In this document: positions 9,300-16,739 of the stretch, one piece after another
How positions within the stretch are numbered: position 1 is the first letter of the stretch
Layout: every line of letters starts with the position of its first letter
Origin: JARKQH01 sp964631605
Lineage (GTDB): Bacteria > Verrucomicrobiota > Verrucomicrobiia > Limisphaerales > UBA8199
Assembly (NCBI GenBank): GCA_964631605.1
Contig: CAZVYG010000032.1
Span: forward strand, 1 to 48,832
Length of the DNA stretch: 48,832 bases
Reading direction: 5' to 3'
Notes under the pieces: generated by a model
Databases searched by the model: none
What the model was told of the DNA's origin: nothing
Seen by the model: the letters and a program-made list of their open reading frames with translations, nothing else
Made by a program: the position numbers and the translations under genes

Positions 9300-9609
9300 G
9301 CCTTAAGCTTCCAACAGCCTAGTTAAAAAGTTGTCCCAAAGCAATCCGCCAGTTCAGTTGCCTGTTCGCTCTCTGCCTCGGACCCGGCTGTTCCCCAACG
9401 CTGCTGAGGCAACCCCACCTGGCCGCGCCTCAAGTTGACCTTTACCCGACCATGGGCCGGAACCGTTCCGGTTGCCACACAAGTGCCTGCAAGCCTGCTG
9501 GGTTGTGCAAGGCCCCTGGCCGGCTGCATCCCGTAGCGAAGCAAAGCCACAATTTTTTTTCTTCGTGACAAGCTGGTTGGGGCGAATATATTACGAACGC
9601 TTTTTGAGC
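9300..9609. other. Divergent intergenic region between ilvE and tRNA-Glu
   Basis: 310 bases with no convincing gene. It contains the tRNA-Glu promoter at its right end and must hold the promoter for the leftward ilvE-mcsAB-clpC run. I could not identify a CIRCE or CtsR-like repeat or a strong -35/-10 pair for ilvE. A short open frame on the minus strand (9323-9571) has no ribosome-binding site and no recognisable protein character. Confidence 0.6.
9565..9592 (+). promoter_or_regulatory. Housekeeping-type promoter of tRNA-Glu
   Basis: A -35 hexamer GTGACA (9565-9570, one mismatch to TTGACA) is followed after 16 bases by TATATT (9587-9592, one mismatch to TATAAT). Transcription would start near 9599, about 11 bases before the tRNA. 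The stretch is AT-rich against a GC-rich background. This is a pattern match only. Confidence 0.55.
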
Positions 9610-9684
9610 GACCCTATCGTCTAGCGGTTAGGACACCGCCCTTTCACGGCGGTAGCAGGGGTTCGAGTCCCCTTAGGGTCGCCA
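9610..9684 (+). tRNA. tRNA-Glu (anticodon TTC)
   Basis: A full cloverleaf can be drawn. The acceptor stem is GACCCTA/TAGGGTC, the D-stem GTC/GAC around AGCGGTTAG, the anticodon stem CCGCC/GGCGG with loop CTTTCAC, and the T-stem AGGGG/CCCCT with loop TTCGAGT. The discriminator is G and CCA is encoded. It faces the CAU tRNA tail to tail, with 21 bases between the two 3' ends. Confidence 0.97.
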
Positions 9685-9705
9685 TTTGGTTCCCTGGCGT
9701 TGGAG

Positions 9706-9780
<75 letters not shown>

Positions 9781-10156
9781 AACCTGTAAAAACCGCGCGA
9801 TTCTCGATTTCCGGCCTGCGTTTGCGTTCATGCCCGCAAAAGGCTGCGGACTCATACGCGAAGCGCCGCAAGGGCCACCGCGCCCCGCCACCCCAGCATG
9901 CCACTCTTAAAGCGGCCAAATCAGTGTGCACTGGAGCTTCGGCAGCGCCACGGCCAGGGGTTAATGCCTGCGCGTGGACCGCCAAGTGCCTTTGCACGCC
10001 GCCACACTAACAGATGCCGTTACCCCTCGGCAAGTTCCGAAAAGTGAAAATCAACCCCCTTTGGCTGACCCCGGCCAGCATTCTGTTGGCCTTGGTTTTT
10101 GTTCCGCCGGCGGCAGCTTCGCGCTGGGAGCTGGTCAACTTCAAAGTCTTTCCGTC
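9781..10156. other. Intergenic region between the tRNAs and the NarL-type regulator
   Basis: 376 bases without a complete gene. The left part must carry the promoter of the leftward CAU tRNA; no clear -35/-10 pair was picked out. The right part contains a possible signal-peptide-coding remnant on the plus strand, listed separately. No terminator with a T-run was seen for the leftward regulator gene that ends at 10157. Confidence 0.5.
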
Positions 10157-10200
10157 CTATTCAATCGGGCCCGAGCGCCCAAGGCTCTTGGTCCCTGCAG
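10044..10200 (+). pseudogene. Possible 5' remnant of a secreted-protein gene
   Basis: From a GTG at 10044 the plus strand reads KINPLWLTPASILLALVFVP, then PAAAS and WELVNFKVFPSYS. This looks like a Sec signal peptide (basic start, hydrophobic core, Ala-x-Ala cut site) followed by the start of a mature protein. The frame stays open to about 10496, but past about 10160 it runs antisense to the response-regulator gene and loses protein-like character. The intact reading is therefore about 40-50 residues, as if the rest of a gene had been deleted or overwritten. It could equally be chance in GC-rich DNA. Confidence 0.25.
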
Positions 10201-10900
10201 GTCGGGAATCATCAAGCGCGCCATCTCTAACCAGTCGGTTTCGAGTGGCGAAACGGGTTAGTCCCGGCAGGTCGAAAATGTTCAAGCGTGCCATCAATTG
10301 CGCGCGGTGGTATTCGACGGTCTTGGCACTCACGTTGAGGATCGAAGCGATGTCCTTGGTGGTGTGGCTTTCGGCCAGCAGTTGGAGGATTTCGCGCTGG
10401 CGAGGGGTCAACTGGTCAAGCGGGCTGCGGGAGCGGGCGATGTGTTCGAGGGGGAACTTCTTGAGGAACCGTCGGGAGATCTCCAGGCTGAGGTAGATTT
10501 CGCCCCGAACGACTCTGTTGAGCGCCGCTTGCAATTCGGCGGGCGGCCCCAGCTTGGGCAGGTAGCCGGACGCGCCGGATTTCAGGGCCTGCCAAATGTA
10601 CTCATCTTCGGATTTCTCCGAGAGAATAATGACCCGAACCTTCGGGAAATCCCGGGTCATGCGCGCCAGCGCCTGCAGGCCATTCAGGCCGGGCATGGAT
10701 ATGTCCAAGAGCACCACGTCCGGCGGCTCCGCCTTCATAAGGTCCAGCGCCTCGCGGCCGTCTCGAGCCTCCCCGGCTACCACCACCCCTGGAAGCCTCT
10801 CCAGCAGCGCGCGAATGCCCGCTCGTACCAGGGTGTGGTCGTCCACCAGCAGGACGCGAATGCGTTGGGGGACGGGATTGGAATTGTCGGGAAGGGTCAT
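10157..10900 (-). CDS. NarL/LuxR-family response regulator
   Basis: 247 residues. A receiver domain has the acidic pair VDDH near 19-22, phospho-acceptor Asp66 in VLLDISMP, Ser94 in IILSEKS and Lys116. A LuxR-type helix-turn-helix follows at about 163-225 (LTPRQREILQLLAESHTTKD, then SAKTVEYHRAQLMARL). An 18-residue tail extends past the usual end of the HTH. It binds DNA as the output of the adjacent kinase. The ATG at 10900 overlaps the kinase TGA as ATGA, so the two are translationally coupled. This also rules out the longer in-frame start at 10933. It is the last gene of the entericidin-BON-kinase-regulator operon. Confidence 0.93.
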   Translation of the reverse strand: MTLPDNSNPVPQRIRVLLVDDHTLVRAGIRALLERLPGVVVAGEARDGREALDLMKAEPPDVVLLDISMPGLNGLQALARMTRDFPKVRVIILSEKSEDEYIWQALKSGASGYLPKLGPPAELQAALNRVVRGEIYLSLEISRRFLKKFPLEHIARSRSPLDQLTPRQREILQLLAESHTTKDIASILNVSAKTVEYHRAQLMARLNIFDLPGLTRFATRNRLVRDGALDDSRPAGTKSLGRSGPIE

Positions 10901-13107
10901 GTCGCTCCGATCAAGACGGCGGGATGCGCCCACTTGAGCGGGAACCAGGCGTGGACTTCGGTGCCTTGGCCCGGGGTGGAATGATACTGGAGGCCGCCGC
11001 CGGCCAGCGTCGCGCGTTCCTCCATGCTCAACAAGCCCAGACTGGCTCCGCGCACGGCCTGTTCCCGAAGCCGGACCACTTCAAAACCGAGGCCATCATC
11101 GCGCACGGATAAATGAAGTTGGTCTCCGTTTCGGGTCAGTTCCACGATTACTGTGCGCGCGTGGGCGTGTTTCACCACGTTGGTCAAGGCTTCCTGCGCC
11201 ACGCGAAAGCACTCGGTTTCGATTAACGGATCCAGGCGATGGGCCACTGAGGTGGGATCCTGCCGGGGCGGCTCCAGAGAAGGGTCCGCCCAGACTTCGG
11301 CCCGTAATCCCGCCAGCGCCGCCTGCCGCTCGGCGACCCAGCGCAAGGCCGGGACCAAGCCCAAATCGTCGAGCATGGACGGGCGCAAGTTCAACGAGAG
11401 GTCATGCACCTGTTCCTTCAGGCGTTGGACCACCTGGAGGCTTTCCTGCAAGCGCGGAGCCAGGCCGTGGTCGCCTGCCTCTTCCAACAGCGCCCGCAAG
11501 TTGTTGTTGAGAACTATCAGGGCCTGGCCAATCTCGTCGTGGAGCTCGCGGGCAAGGCGCCGGCGCTCGGTCTCCTGCACCTTCAGCAACTGGCCCGAAA
11601 GCCGCTGAAGTCTTTGGCGAGATTCCTGGAGTTTCCCTTCGGCCTGCTTGCGTTCGGTGATGTCGCGGTAGTTAAAGACAATCCCGCCGATGGCGGGGTC
11701 TTCCAGATAGTTGGAACTGGTGGATTCAATGAACCGGCACGAACCGTCTTTGTGACTCAGGCGGTATTCGTCTCTCTGCGTATGGCCGGGAGCGCCTACC
11801 AGGGCCGCAAACCTGCTTTGCGCCCGTTCAAGGTCTTCCGGCCAAAAAAAGTCGAAGATGCTCCTGCCCATCACTTCGGCAACCTCATACCCCAAGGCGG
11901 TCAGAAGATTCGGGCTCCGATACAGGACGAGCCCCTGCTTGTCCGTGATTCCAATGACGTCAGTCGAGTTTTGCACCAGCGCCCGAAATCGTTCCTCACT
12001 CTGCCGGAGCTTCGCTTCGCGCAGTTGCAGGGCATCGGCCATCCGGTCAAAGGCCCGCATCAATTGTCTCAGTTCATCCCGGGCCCGGGGCGAGGCGGCG
12101 CGGGTGCCATAATCCCCCGCGCCCAACCGCTCGGTAAAACTCAGCAGCGCCTGGATGGGCCGCAGGACCAGGTAACGGCTGCCGATCCAGCCGATCGCCA
12201 ACATCAGACCGGCTACAATCCCCACCGAGCTCAGGTTTCGCATCACCATGCGGTCCGGCTCAGCAAAGAGCGCCTTTCTCGGGATGCTGAGGATGCTGAT
12301 CACGTCGCCGGCGACCAGCGCGCTTCTCGTGGAGGTGAAGTCATAAAAGACGGAATGACCCTTGGGGTCCACCGCCTCGAGGACGCCGTTTTTTCGCGTC
12401 AAGAAGGTCCCCAACAACGAGGTTTCCGGCAGGGGTTCGCCCACCAGCCATTTTTCCGGTTCGGGATAACGCGCGAGGATTGTCCCCTGCCCATCAATTT
12501 TGGTCCAGGTGGCGCCCTCGGGCAATTGCATCTGGAGCGCATAGTCCGAACGGTTGACCCAGTCCAGATCCAGCGCGGCAAAGACCACGGCCTGGACCTG
12601 TCCGGACGGATCGAAAACCGGAGCGCCGAGGTTGAAGCTGGGCTTGCCCGTAATGCGACCGATCTGATAGTCGCCAATGGACAAATCGCGCGTTGAGAGC
12701 GCGCGCTGGAAGAACGACCGGTCGGCCAGGTTGACCGGTTGCGTCAGCGACAGGGCGCTGGCCGCCACCTCGCCATCAGTCTTAATGACCCCCAGGTTGG
12801 CATAGCGCGGGTAGTCGGCGAAAAGGGTGCGCAGCAACCGGGTGGAGTCGCCCCACCGGGCCGACTGTACCTGCGAAGACTCCGCCACCGCGCGCAGCAG
12901 TTGGCGTGTCCCGGCGATCAGCTCGTCTTCCTTCCGTGCGGCCAGCCTGACCAGGTCTTGCGAACGCTGCCTCAAAGCCGCGTGCTGGCGCTGGCGATCT
13001 TGCCGCGCGATATGCAGGGTCAGCAGCACCGCCGGGAGTGATGCCAACACCACCAACGCCGCCAGGCGGAACCGCAAACCTGAAAAAAGACCGCTCATTG
13101 TTTGCAC
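10897..13107 (-). CDS. NarX-type sensor histidine kinase (Cache-like sensor, HAMP, PAS, HisKA_3)
   Basis: 736 residues. A transmembrane helix at about 11-32 is followed by a periplasmic sensor of about 250 residues that resembles dCache (FADYPRYANLGVIKTDGEVA, then SFFQRALSTRDLSIGDYQIG). A second helix near 290-312 leads to HAMP, then a PAS/PAC domain at about 375-490. The HisKA_3 dimerisation box is ERRRLARELHDEIGQAL with His523, and the HATPase domain has EALTNVVKHAHA and DDGLGF near 670. The GTG start at 13107 is supported by AGGAG (plus strand 13114-13118) exactly 6 bases upstream; the ATG at 13098 is spaced worse. It begins 23 bases after the BON lipoprotein gene, so the sensor is made together with envelope proteins. 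The ligand is unknown; Cache domains usually bind small molecules outside the membrane. Confidence 0.93.
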   Translation of the reverse strand: MQTMSGLFSGLRFRLAALVVLASLPAVLLTLHIARQDRQRQHAALRQRSQDLVRLAARKEDELIAGTRQLLRAVAESSQVQSARWGDSTRLLRTLFADYPRYANLGVIKTDGEVAASALSLTQPVNLADRSFFQRALSTRDLSIGDYQIGRITGKPSFNLGAPVFDPSGQVQAVVFAALDLDWVNRSDYALQMQLPEGATWTKIDGQGTILARYPEPEKWLVGEPLPETSLLGTFLTRKNGVLEAVDPKGHSVFYDFTSTRSALVAGDVISILSIPRKALFAEPDRMVMRNLSSVGIVAGLMLAIGWIGSRYLVLRPIQALLSFTERLGAGDYGTRAASPRARDELRQLMRAFDRMADALQLREAKLRQSEERFRALVQNSTDVIGITDKQGLVLYRSPNLLTALGYEVAEVMGRSIFDFFWPEDLERAQSRFAALVGAPGHTQRDEYRLSHKDGSCRFIESTSSNYLEDPAIGGIVFNYRDITERKQAEGKLQESRQRLQRLSGQLLKVQETERRRLARELHDEIGQALIVLNNNLRALLEEAGDHGLAPRLQESLQVVQRLKEQVHDLSLNLRPSMLDDLGLVPALRWVAERQAALAGLRAEVWADPSLEPPRQDPTSVAHRLDPLIETECFRVAQEALTNVVKHAHARTVIVELTRNGDQLHLSVRDDGLGFEVVRLREQAVRGASLGLLSMEERATLAGGGLQYHSTPGQGTEVHAWFPLKWAHPAVLIGAT

Positions 13108-13130
13108 GAACGTCTCCTAATTGGACTCGC

Positions 13131-13517
13131 TCACTCTTTGACCACAAGGGTGTTCTCAACTCGATTCACGCCTTCGACTCTCCGGGCGGCCTCTCCGGCC
13201 CGGGTTATCTGAGCGTCCGTCTTGACAAACCCGCTAAGCTGGACACAGCCATCGCGGGCCATCACCTTGACTCCGTCGTATTTGTAATCGGCGGTTGCCG
13301 CCGCCAGGGCTTCCCGGACACGCTCCGCCGTGCGGCGGTCCTCCATCAGCGAGTCCGTGGCTTGATTGTGGGCTGGTTTCGCCGCGCGATAAGGGTCTGT
13401 CGCGGCCCCGCCGGCTGGATCATGCCGACTGCCCGCGCAACCCGGCAGCCAGGCCATCAAAGCGATTGTACTCAGGCACACGACGATTAGCCGCTCCGTT
13501 GGCGATGTCTTCGGCAT
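13131..13517 (-). CDS. BON-domain lipoprotein
   Basis: 128 residues from the ATG at 13517, chosen because a GAGGGA ribosome-binding site precedes it and a lipoprotein signal peptide begins there. The signal ends at WLPGC, with Cys27 as the lipidation site. A single BON domain follows at about 60-126 (RTAERVREALAAATADYKYD, then VKVMARDGCVQLSGFV and GVNRVENTLVV). BON domains occur in OsmY-like osmotic-shock proteins and bind membranes or envelope surfaces. The gene lies 25 bases after the entericidin gene and 23 bases before the sensor kinase, so all are probably one transcript. Confidence 0.88.
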   Translation of the reverse strand: MPKTSPTERLIVVCLSTIALMAWLPGCAGSRHDPAGGAATDPYRAAKPAHNQATDSLMEDRRTAERVREALAAATADYKYDGVKVMARDGCVQLSGFVKTDAQITRAGEAARRVEGVNRVENTLVVKE

Positions 13518-13542
13518 ACCTGTTTTTTCCCTCAAGCGGGAG

Positions 13543-13686
13543 CTACTTGGTGCCGCTTTGGATGCCCTCGCCGGCGCTTTCAAGGTCCTTGCCAAAGCCG
13601 TGAGCCGTATTGCAGCCGACCCCGACAAGGGCCAGGACGGAAGTGACGAATAGCACCACCACGAGGCGTTTAATGAATGTGCTCAT
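13543..13686 (-). CDS. Entericidin-family small lipoprotein
   Basis: 47 residues: MSTFIKRLVVVLFVTSVLAL, then VGVGC with lipobox Cys25, then NTAHGFGKDLESAGEGIQ. The CNT...GxGKDLxSAGE pattern is the entericidin A/B signature. In E. coli these lipoproteins respond to stationary phase and osmolarity and affect membrane integrity. The ATG at 13686 is preferred over upstream in-frame starts because the signal peptide begins there. The leader before it is A-rich (caaaacacaaat) and lacks a Shine-Dalgarno sequence. It is the first gene of a four-gene operon with the BON lipoprotein, kinase and regulator. Confidence 0.88.
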   Translation of the reverse strand: MSTFIKRLVVVLFVTSVLALVGVGCNTAHGFGKDLESAGEGIQSGTK

Positions 13687-13953
13687 ATTTGTGTTTTGAT
13701 TTTGTTCTTGGATTACAGGTTTTTGTTCGCTCTTGGACCAGCAGGTGCGGGGCCGGTTTTGGCGACCAAGCCCCAAACCATTGCCTCCGAGTCGCTTCGT
13801 TCTTTCCGGCATCGTGTAAGCGGTGCCGTCGTCCCAACGGTATCGTGCAATGTGCCCGGCTTCCGCTCGGGCCATCCGGCAAGTTGCATCGAAAACATTG
13901 TCGGCAAAACAACAGCCTGATCGTCTCTGGCGGCGAAACTGTTGAAGGCCTCA
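13687..13953. promoter_or_regulatory. Upstream region of the entericidin operon with a GGCACATT element
   Basis: 267 bases between the MlaD stop and the entericidin ATG. On the minus strand it carries GGGCACATTGCACGAT; the core GGCACATT is the reverse complement of plus-strand 13849-13856, about 162 bases before the ATG. The same octamer occurs before the DUF3185 and Thivi_2564 genes. The expected GC doublet of a sigma-54 -12 element is not at the right distance here, so this may be an operator rather than a promoter. The last 30 bases before the start are A/T-rich. Confidence 0.35.
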
Positions 13954-14949
13954 TCATCGGCTTGAATCCTTTGGCGTGCGGAGCCCCTCCATCGGCGCCT
14001 TGGGCGCTTGTTCGCTCGGCGGCAAGGGCCGCAGGGGGGGCGGATTGGTCCGGTTCACGTATTTGCGAAGGAGCCAGTGCCGCTGCATCGCTTCGATCAA
14101 CCGTTCCAGTTCACGCATCGAACTCTGCGTTTGGAGTACCAGCCCGGGCAGATCCTCGGCTTCATGGCGTAGCGCCTCACTGATTGCCGGCAGATTGGTG
14201 CTGGCACGCTCCAGGTTGCCGCTGCTCGTTTGCAGCCGCTTCAGTGTGACCTCCAACCCGTCCAGCGAATGGCTGGCCTTGACCAGCAGGGATTTCAGCT
14301 CTTCCGCGGCGGTGGGATCGGTCAGCAGCCTCCCCGCAGTCCCTTTCCCCTGCTGAAGGTCGGCCACGATGCGGTCCGCGCGCTCGATCAGCCGGTCCAG
14401 TCGGTCTCGCGAAGTGATCAGGTTCGAGCCGAGCACGTTCCACGTGCCCAGCGCCGTGCTGAGTTTCTTTATCGCGGGCACGGCCTCGCTACGGATTTCC
14501 TCGACCGCCACTTCCAGCGGGCTGGGCAGCAGCGCGTTGCAGACAATGGCGGCGCTCTTCTCCGGCAGTTGCGGGCCGTCCCCGCGGGTGATTTCAAAGT
14601 AAGCATCCCCCACCACCCCGAACTTTCTCTTGACAACCGCCGACGAGTCGGTCCGCATGAACCGGAAAAAGTCCCGCCGAATGGTTACCTGCGCCTCCAT
14701 GCGCCCAGCCCGATTGACGCTGACATCGGCCACGGTCCCCATCAGCGTTCCCAAAAAGTAAACCTCGGAGCCGGGTCGGATGCCCGCGGCGCCCTCCTCG
14801 GGCAGAATGATCCGAAGCGTGACATTGCCGATGAACCAGCGCTGGCTGCGCCCGGCCAGCACAACGGCGGCAATCAGCACTGCCAGCACCACCAGCACAA
14901 ACGTGCCCGTGATGGCGTGGACATGCCGAAATTTGAAACGCTCTTCCAT
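13954..14949 (-). CDS. mlaD: MlaD/MCE-family lipid-transport substrate-binding protein
   Basis: 331 residues. One N-terminal membrane anchor (about 12-33) is followed by a single MCE domain at about 40-118 (GIRPGSEVYFLGTLMGTVADV, then GVVGDAYFEITRG). A long helical stretch (about 145-290, with RDRLDRLIERADRIVADLQQ) probably forms a coiled coil or helical tube, and the tail is Pro-rich. MCE proteins form hexameric rings that pass phospholipids between inner and outer membranes, which implies a two-membrane envelope. It starts 67 bases after the mlaE-like permease gene. The usual ATPase (MlaF) is not adjacent. Confidence 0.9.
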   Translation of the reverse strand: MEERFKFRHVHAITGTFVLVVLAVLIAAVVLAGRSQRWFIGNVTLRIILPEEGAAGIRPGSEVYFLGTLMGTVADVSVNRAGRMEAQVTIRRDFFRFMRTDSSAVVKRKFGVVGDAYFEITRGDGPQLPEKSAAIVCNALLPSPLEVAVEEIRSEAVPAIKKLSTALGTWNVLGSNLITSRDRLDRLIERADRIVADLQQGKGTAGRLLTDPTAAEELKSLLVKASHSLDGLEVTLKRLQTSSGNLERASTNLPAISEALRHEAEDLPGLVLQTQSSMRELERLIEAMQRHWLLRKYVNRTNPPPLRPLPPSEQAPKAPMEGLRTPKDSSR

Positions 14950-15016
14950 CAGGAGGCCGGGGGTGGACCAGCCATCGCCTCGAACGAATGCGGGATGACA
15001 GGAGGGGGGTTCATGA

Positions 15017-15835
15017 TCAAAGGTAAGCCAGCAGTGACACGACCGCCGAAATCACAAACAGTCCGGCGGTGGACCGCATCAGAGCCTGTTGCGTGGCGCG
15101 CGGAATGTCCAGGGCCCCGCCCACGCCCAGCCCGGCAAGGCAACCGGAGGCCCCCGTGAATAAAGCGGGCAGGAGGCTCTTGGCCACGATGCTGACCATA
15201 TCCTGAGGCCGCAGGGCGTTGAGCACGCTGGTGGTGAAGAACCAAAGATCGCGACTGCCCTTGCCCAGCCAGGCCCCAAACAGGTAGCCGCTCGCCAGCG
15301 CCGCCAGGACAAGCACAACCGTCAGGCAAAGCGCGGATAGGGCCATCCCCAGCACGCGAGGCATTACCACCTGCAGGAATGCATCCTGTCCCGGCGGGTC
15401 CGGCATCGGGATCTCCCCCCTGGCTCGGAGCACGCCCAGCTCCGTCACCATCGCGCTGCTGCGCACGATCACCACCAGATTCGCCAAAATCGGGCCCAGT
15501 TCGCGCGCCACGACCACGACCAGCAGCGGCCCCAGCAACTCCGATTGTCCCGCCTTGCCGGTCCAGAAGGCGAGCTGTACCACGACCGACATCCCCACAA
15601 ACACTCCCAGGACGCAGACAAACCCAACCGGTTCAACTCCAACCTTCAGCACCTGTCGCGCAAAGTGGTGGCGCACGGGACCCACCCAGCAGCGCGGTTG
15701 CACCGAGAGGCCCACGGCTGTCCCAACCACCGCCGCCGCCTGCCGCAGCTCATCCCACTGCCGGCATGCCATCTCCCCCAGCCGGCAGAGGCCACGCGTC
15801 ACGACGCGGGTCCCCCGCAGAGGCTTACGACGCAT
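15017..15835 (-). CDS. mlaE: MlaE-family ABC permease (divergent)
   Basis: 272 residues from the ATG at 15835, selected because GGAGGA (plus strand 15846-15851) lies 10 bases upstream; a longer in-frame start at 15970 has none. Five or so membrane segments and the MlaE core RELGPILANLVVIVRSSAMV, TELGV and VMPRVLGM are recognisable. MlaE pairs with an MlaF ATPase to drive MCE proteins. The segment that normally reads like RVTEQIDALEVMGVDP, just before the PR motif, is here RARGEIPMPDPPGQDAF. This is the region that couples to the ATPase, so coupling may differ. A partner MlaD follows; no ATPase gene is near. Confidence 0.87.
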   Translation of the reverse strand: MRRKPLRGTRVVTRGLCRLGEMACRQWDELRQAAAVVGTAVGLSVQPRCWVGPVRHHFARQVLKVGVEPVGFVCVLGVFVGMSVVVQLAFWTGKAGQSELLGPLLVVVVARELGPILANLVVIVRSSAMVTELGVLRARGEIPMPDPPGQDAFLQVVMPRVLGMALSALCLTVVLVLAALASGYLFGAWLGKGSRDLWFFTTSVLNALRPQDMVSIVAKSLLPALFTGASGCLAGLGVGGALDIPRATQQALMRSTAGLFVISAVVSLLAYL

Positions 15836-15894
15836 TGACAGAGATTCCTCCACAACCCTCCTGTCCGCTCCGCCGTCGCGACTCCTCGCACGGG

Positions 15895-16101
15895 TCAGGC
15901 GTGCCTGGACCCGCGCCAGAACATCGCCAGACCAGCCACGGAAGCGACGATGCCTCCAATGAGCATCCAAACGGCTTTGTCCGTGGGTGATCCCGTGAAG
16001 AATCGTGACACATCCGAACTAAAAGAGTTCGTGGCGTTAATGCCAATCACGATGAGAACAATGCCGCCCGCAAGCAGCGCCAAAGAAACAATGCGGTTCA
16101 T
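15895..16101 (-). CDS. DUF3185 family small membrane protein
   Basis: 68 residues with two transmembrane helices flanking SDVSRFFTGSPTDKAVW, the family signature of DUF3185. Function is unknown; such proteins are often linked with stress or envelope genes. The ATG at 16101 has AAAGG (plus strand 16107-16111) 5 bases upstream and is preferred over the in-frame codon at 16125. The leader contains TTGGCACATTACC 15 bases before the start codon. It ends 59 bases before the mlaE gene, so co-transcription with mlaE-mlaD is possible. Confidence 0.88.
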   Translation of the reverse strand: MNRIVSLALLAGGIVLIVIGINATNSFSSDVSRFFTGSPTDKAVWMLIGGIVASVAGLAMFWRGSRHA

Positions 16102-16115
16102 AACAGCCTTTCGGT

Positions 16116-16123
16116 AATGTGCC
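16116..16123 (-). promoter_or_regulatory. GGCACATT element upstream of the DUF3185 gene
   Basis: The minus strand reads TTGGCACATTACCGAAAGG immediately before the DUF3185 ribosome-binding site. The TTGGCACATT stretch is identical to the one before the Thivi_2564 gene, and the octamer also precedes the entericidin gene. The position expected for a sigma-54 -12 GC is AA, so an operator role fits better than a promoter. Confidence 0.3.
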
Positions 16124-16161
16124 AAGGTTTAGTCGGGTAATCCGCAGGTCCGATTCCGTGC

Positions 16162-16311
16162 TCAGGCGCGCCGCCGACTGGAAAAAAAGTTGGCCAGTAC
16201 CATGATCAGCGCGATCGCCAATAAAACGTGGATGACCCCGCCCATGGTGTAACTGGTGACCAGACCGACCAGCCACAGAATGATCAGGACCACTGCAATT
16301 GTGTATAACAT
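16162..16311 (-). CDS. Lmo0937-family tiny membrane protein
   Basis: 49 residues: MLYTIAVVLIILWLVGLVTS followed by YTMGGVIHVLLAIALIMVLA and an Arg-rich tail. This two-helix pattern with (S/T)YTxGGxIHxLLxIA matches the Lmo0937 family, proteins of unknown role found in many bacteria and often stress-linked. The ATG at 16311 is where the family consensus begins; the frame is open far upstream but that part has no protein character. The leader is A/G-rich (gaaagaaaattata) without a canonical Shine-Dalgarno sequence. Confidence 0.88.
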   Translation of the reverse strand: MLYTIAVVLIILWLVGLVTSYTMGGVIHVLLAIALIMVLANFFSSRRRA

Positions 16312-16367
16312 ATAATTTTCTTTCTTTTTTCTTTCGGTTGGCCTTTGGAGGCCTGTGGCCTGTCTGT

Positions 16368-16384
16368 AGCCTGCGACGTGCCAT
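16368..16384 (-). promoter_or_regulatory. Candidate sigma-54 promoter of the Lmo0937 gene
   Basis: The minus strand reads ATGGCACGTCGCAGGCT. The TGGCACG block matches the -24 consensus exactly, and the GC of the -12 block is 10 bases after the GG, the required spacing. The -12 block itself (AGGCT instead of TTGCA) is weak. Predicted transcription start is near 16357, giving a leader of about 46 bases. Pattern match only. Confidence 0.4.
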
Positions 16385-16689
16385 CGCAAGCAGGGGCCAG
16401 GTGCCAGGGGCGGGAATCCGAGTCGAGGAGGCGTTCCCTCCAGACCGCAAACACCTTGCCCGCAAGCGCCCAGGTCCGGCGTTTCCGGCGGCATGGAGGC
16501 CGGGGATCTCTCTGCCAAGAGAGTTTTCGGAGCCAATCGGCGGCCGCCCTCTGCGTTGCGAAACGCACGATGTGCTGGCGATGGGGTTGCACGTTGCAAA
16601 GGTTTTGCCGGCCGCCTGCGGCCTCCCGGCGTTGCCTGCCGTCCACCCAAGCCAGTTAAAGGGAAAAGGTTGGCTCGGCTGCGGTTTGG

Positions 16690-16706
16690 TTGGCTCGTTA
16701 CTAGCT
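16690..16706 (+). promoter_or_regulatory. Candidate sigma-54 promoter of the gene at 16740
   Basis: The plus strand reads TTGGCTCGTTACTAGCT. It has GG and GC separated by 10 bases, a -24 block TGGCTCG (one mismatch to TGGCACG) and a -12 block TAGCT (one mismatch to TTGCT). Predicted start is near 16717, leaving a 23-base leader with GAAGGGAAAG before the ATG at 16740. The fit of promoter, leader and start codon makes it the best of the sites. Confidence 0.45.
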
Positions 16707-16739
16707 GGAGAAAGAAGGGAAAGCAAATGCAATGACATT

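Larger units (their letters stand above)
16312..16739. other. Divergent control region between the Lmo0937 gene and the 106-residue gene
   Basis: 428 bases with no supported gene. Sigma-54-like elements point outward at both ends: 16368-16384 (-) toward the Lmo0937 gene and 16690-16706 (+) toward the gene at 16740. The inferred leader of the Lmo0937 mRNA contains a small hairpin, GGCCT-CCAA-AGGCC (16340-16353). A second inverted repeat, GGCCG/CGGCC, lies near 16610-16622. The middle stretch is unassigned. Confidence 0.4.
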
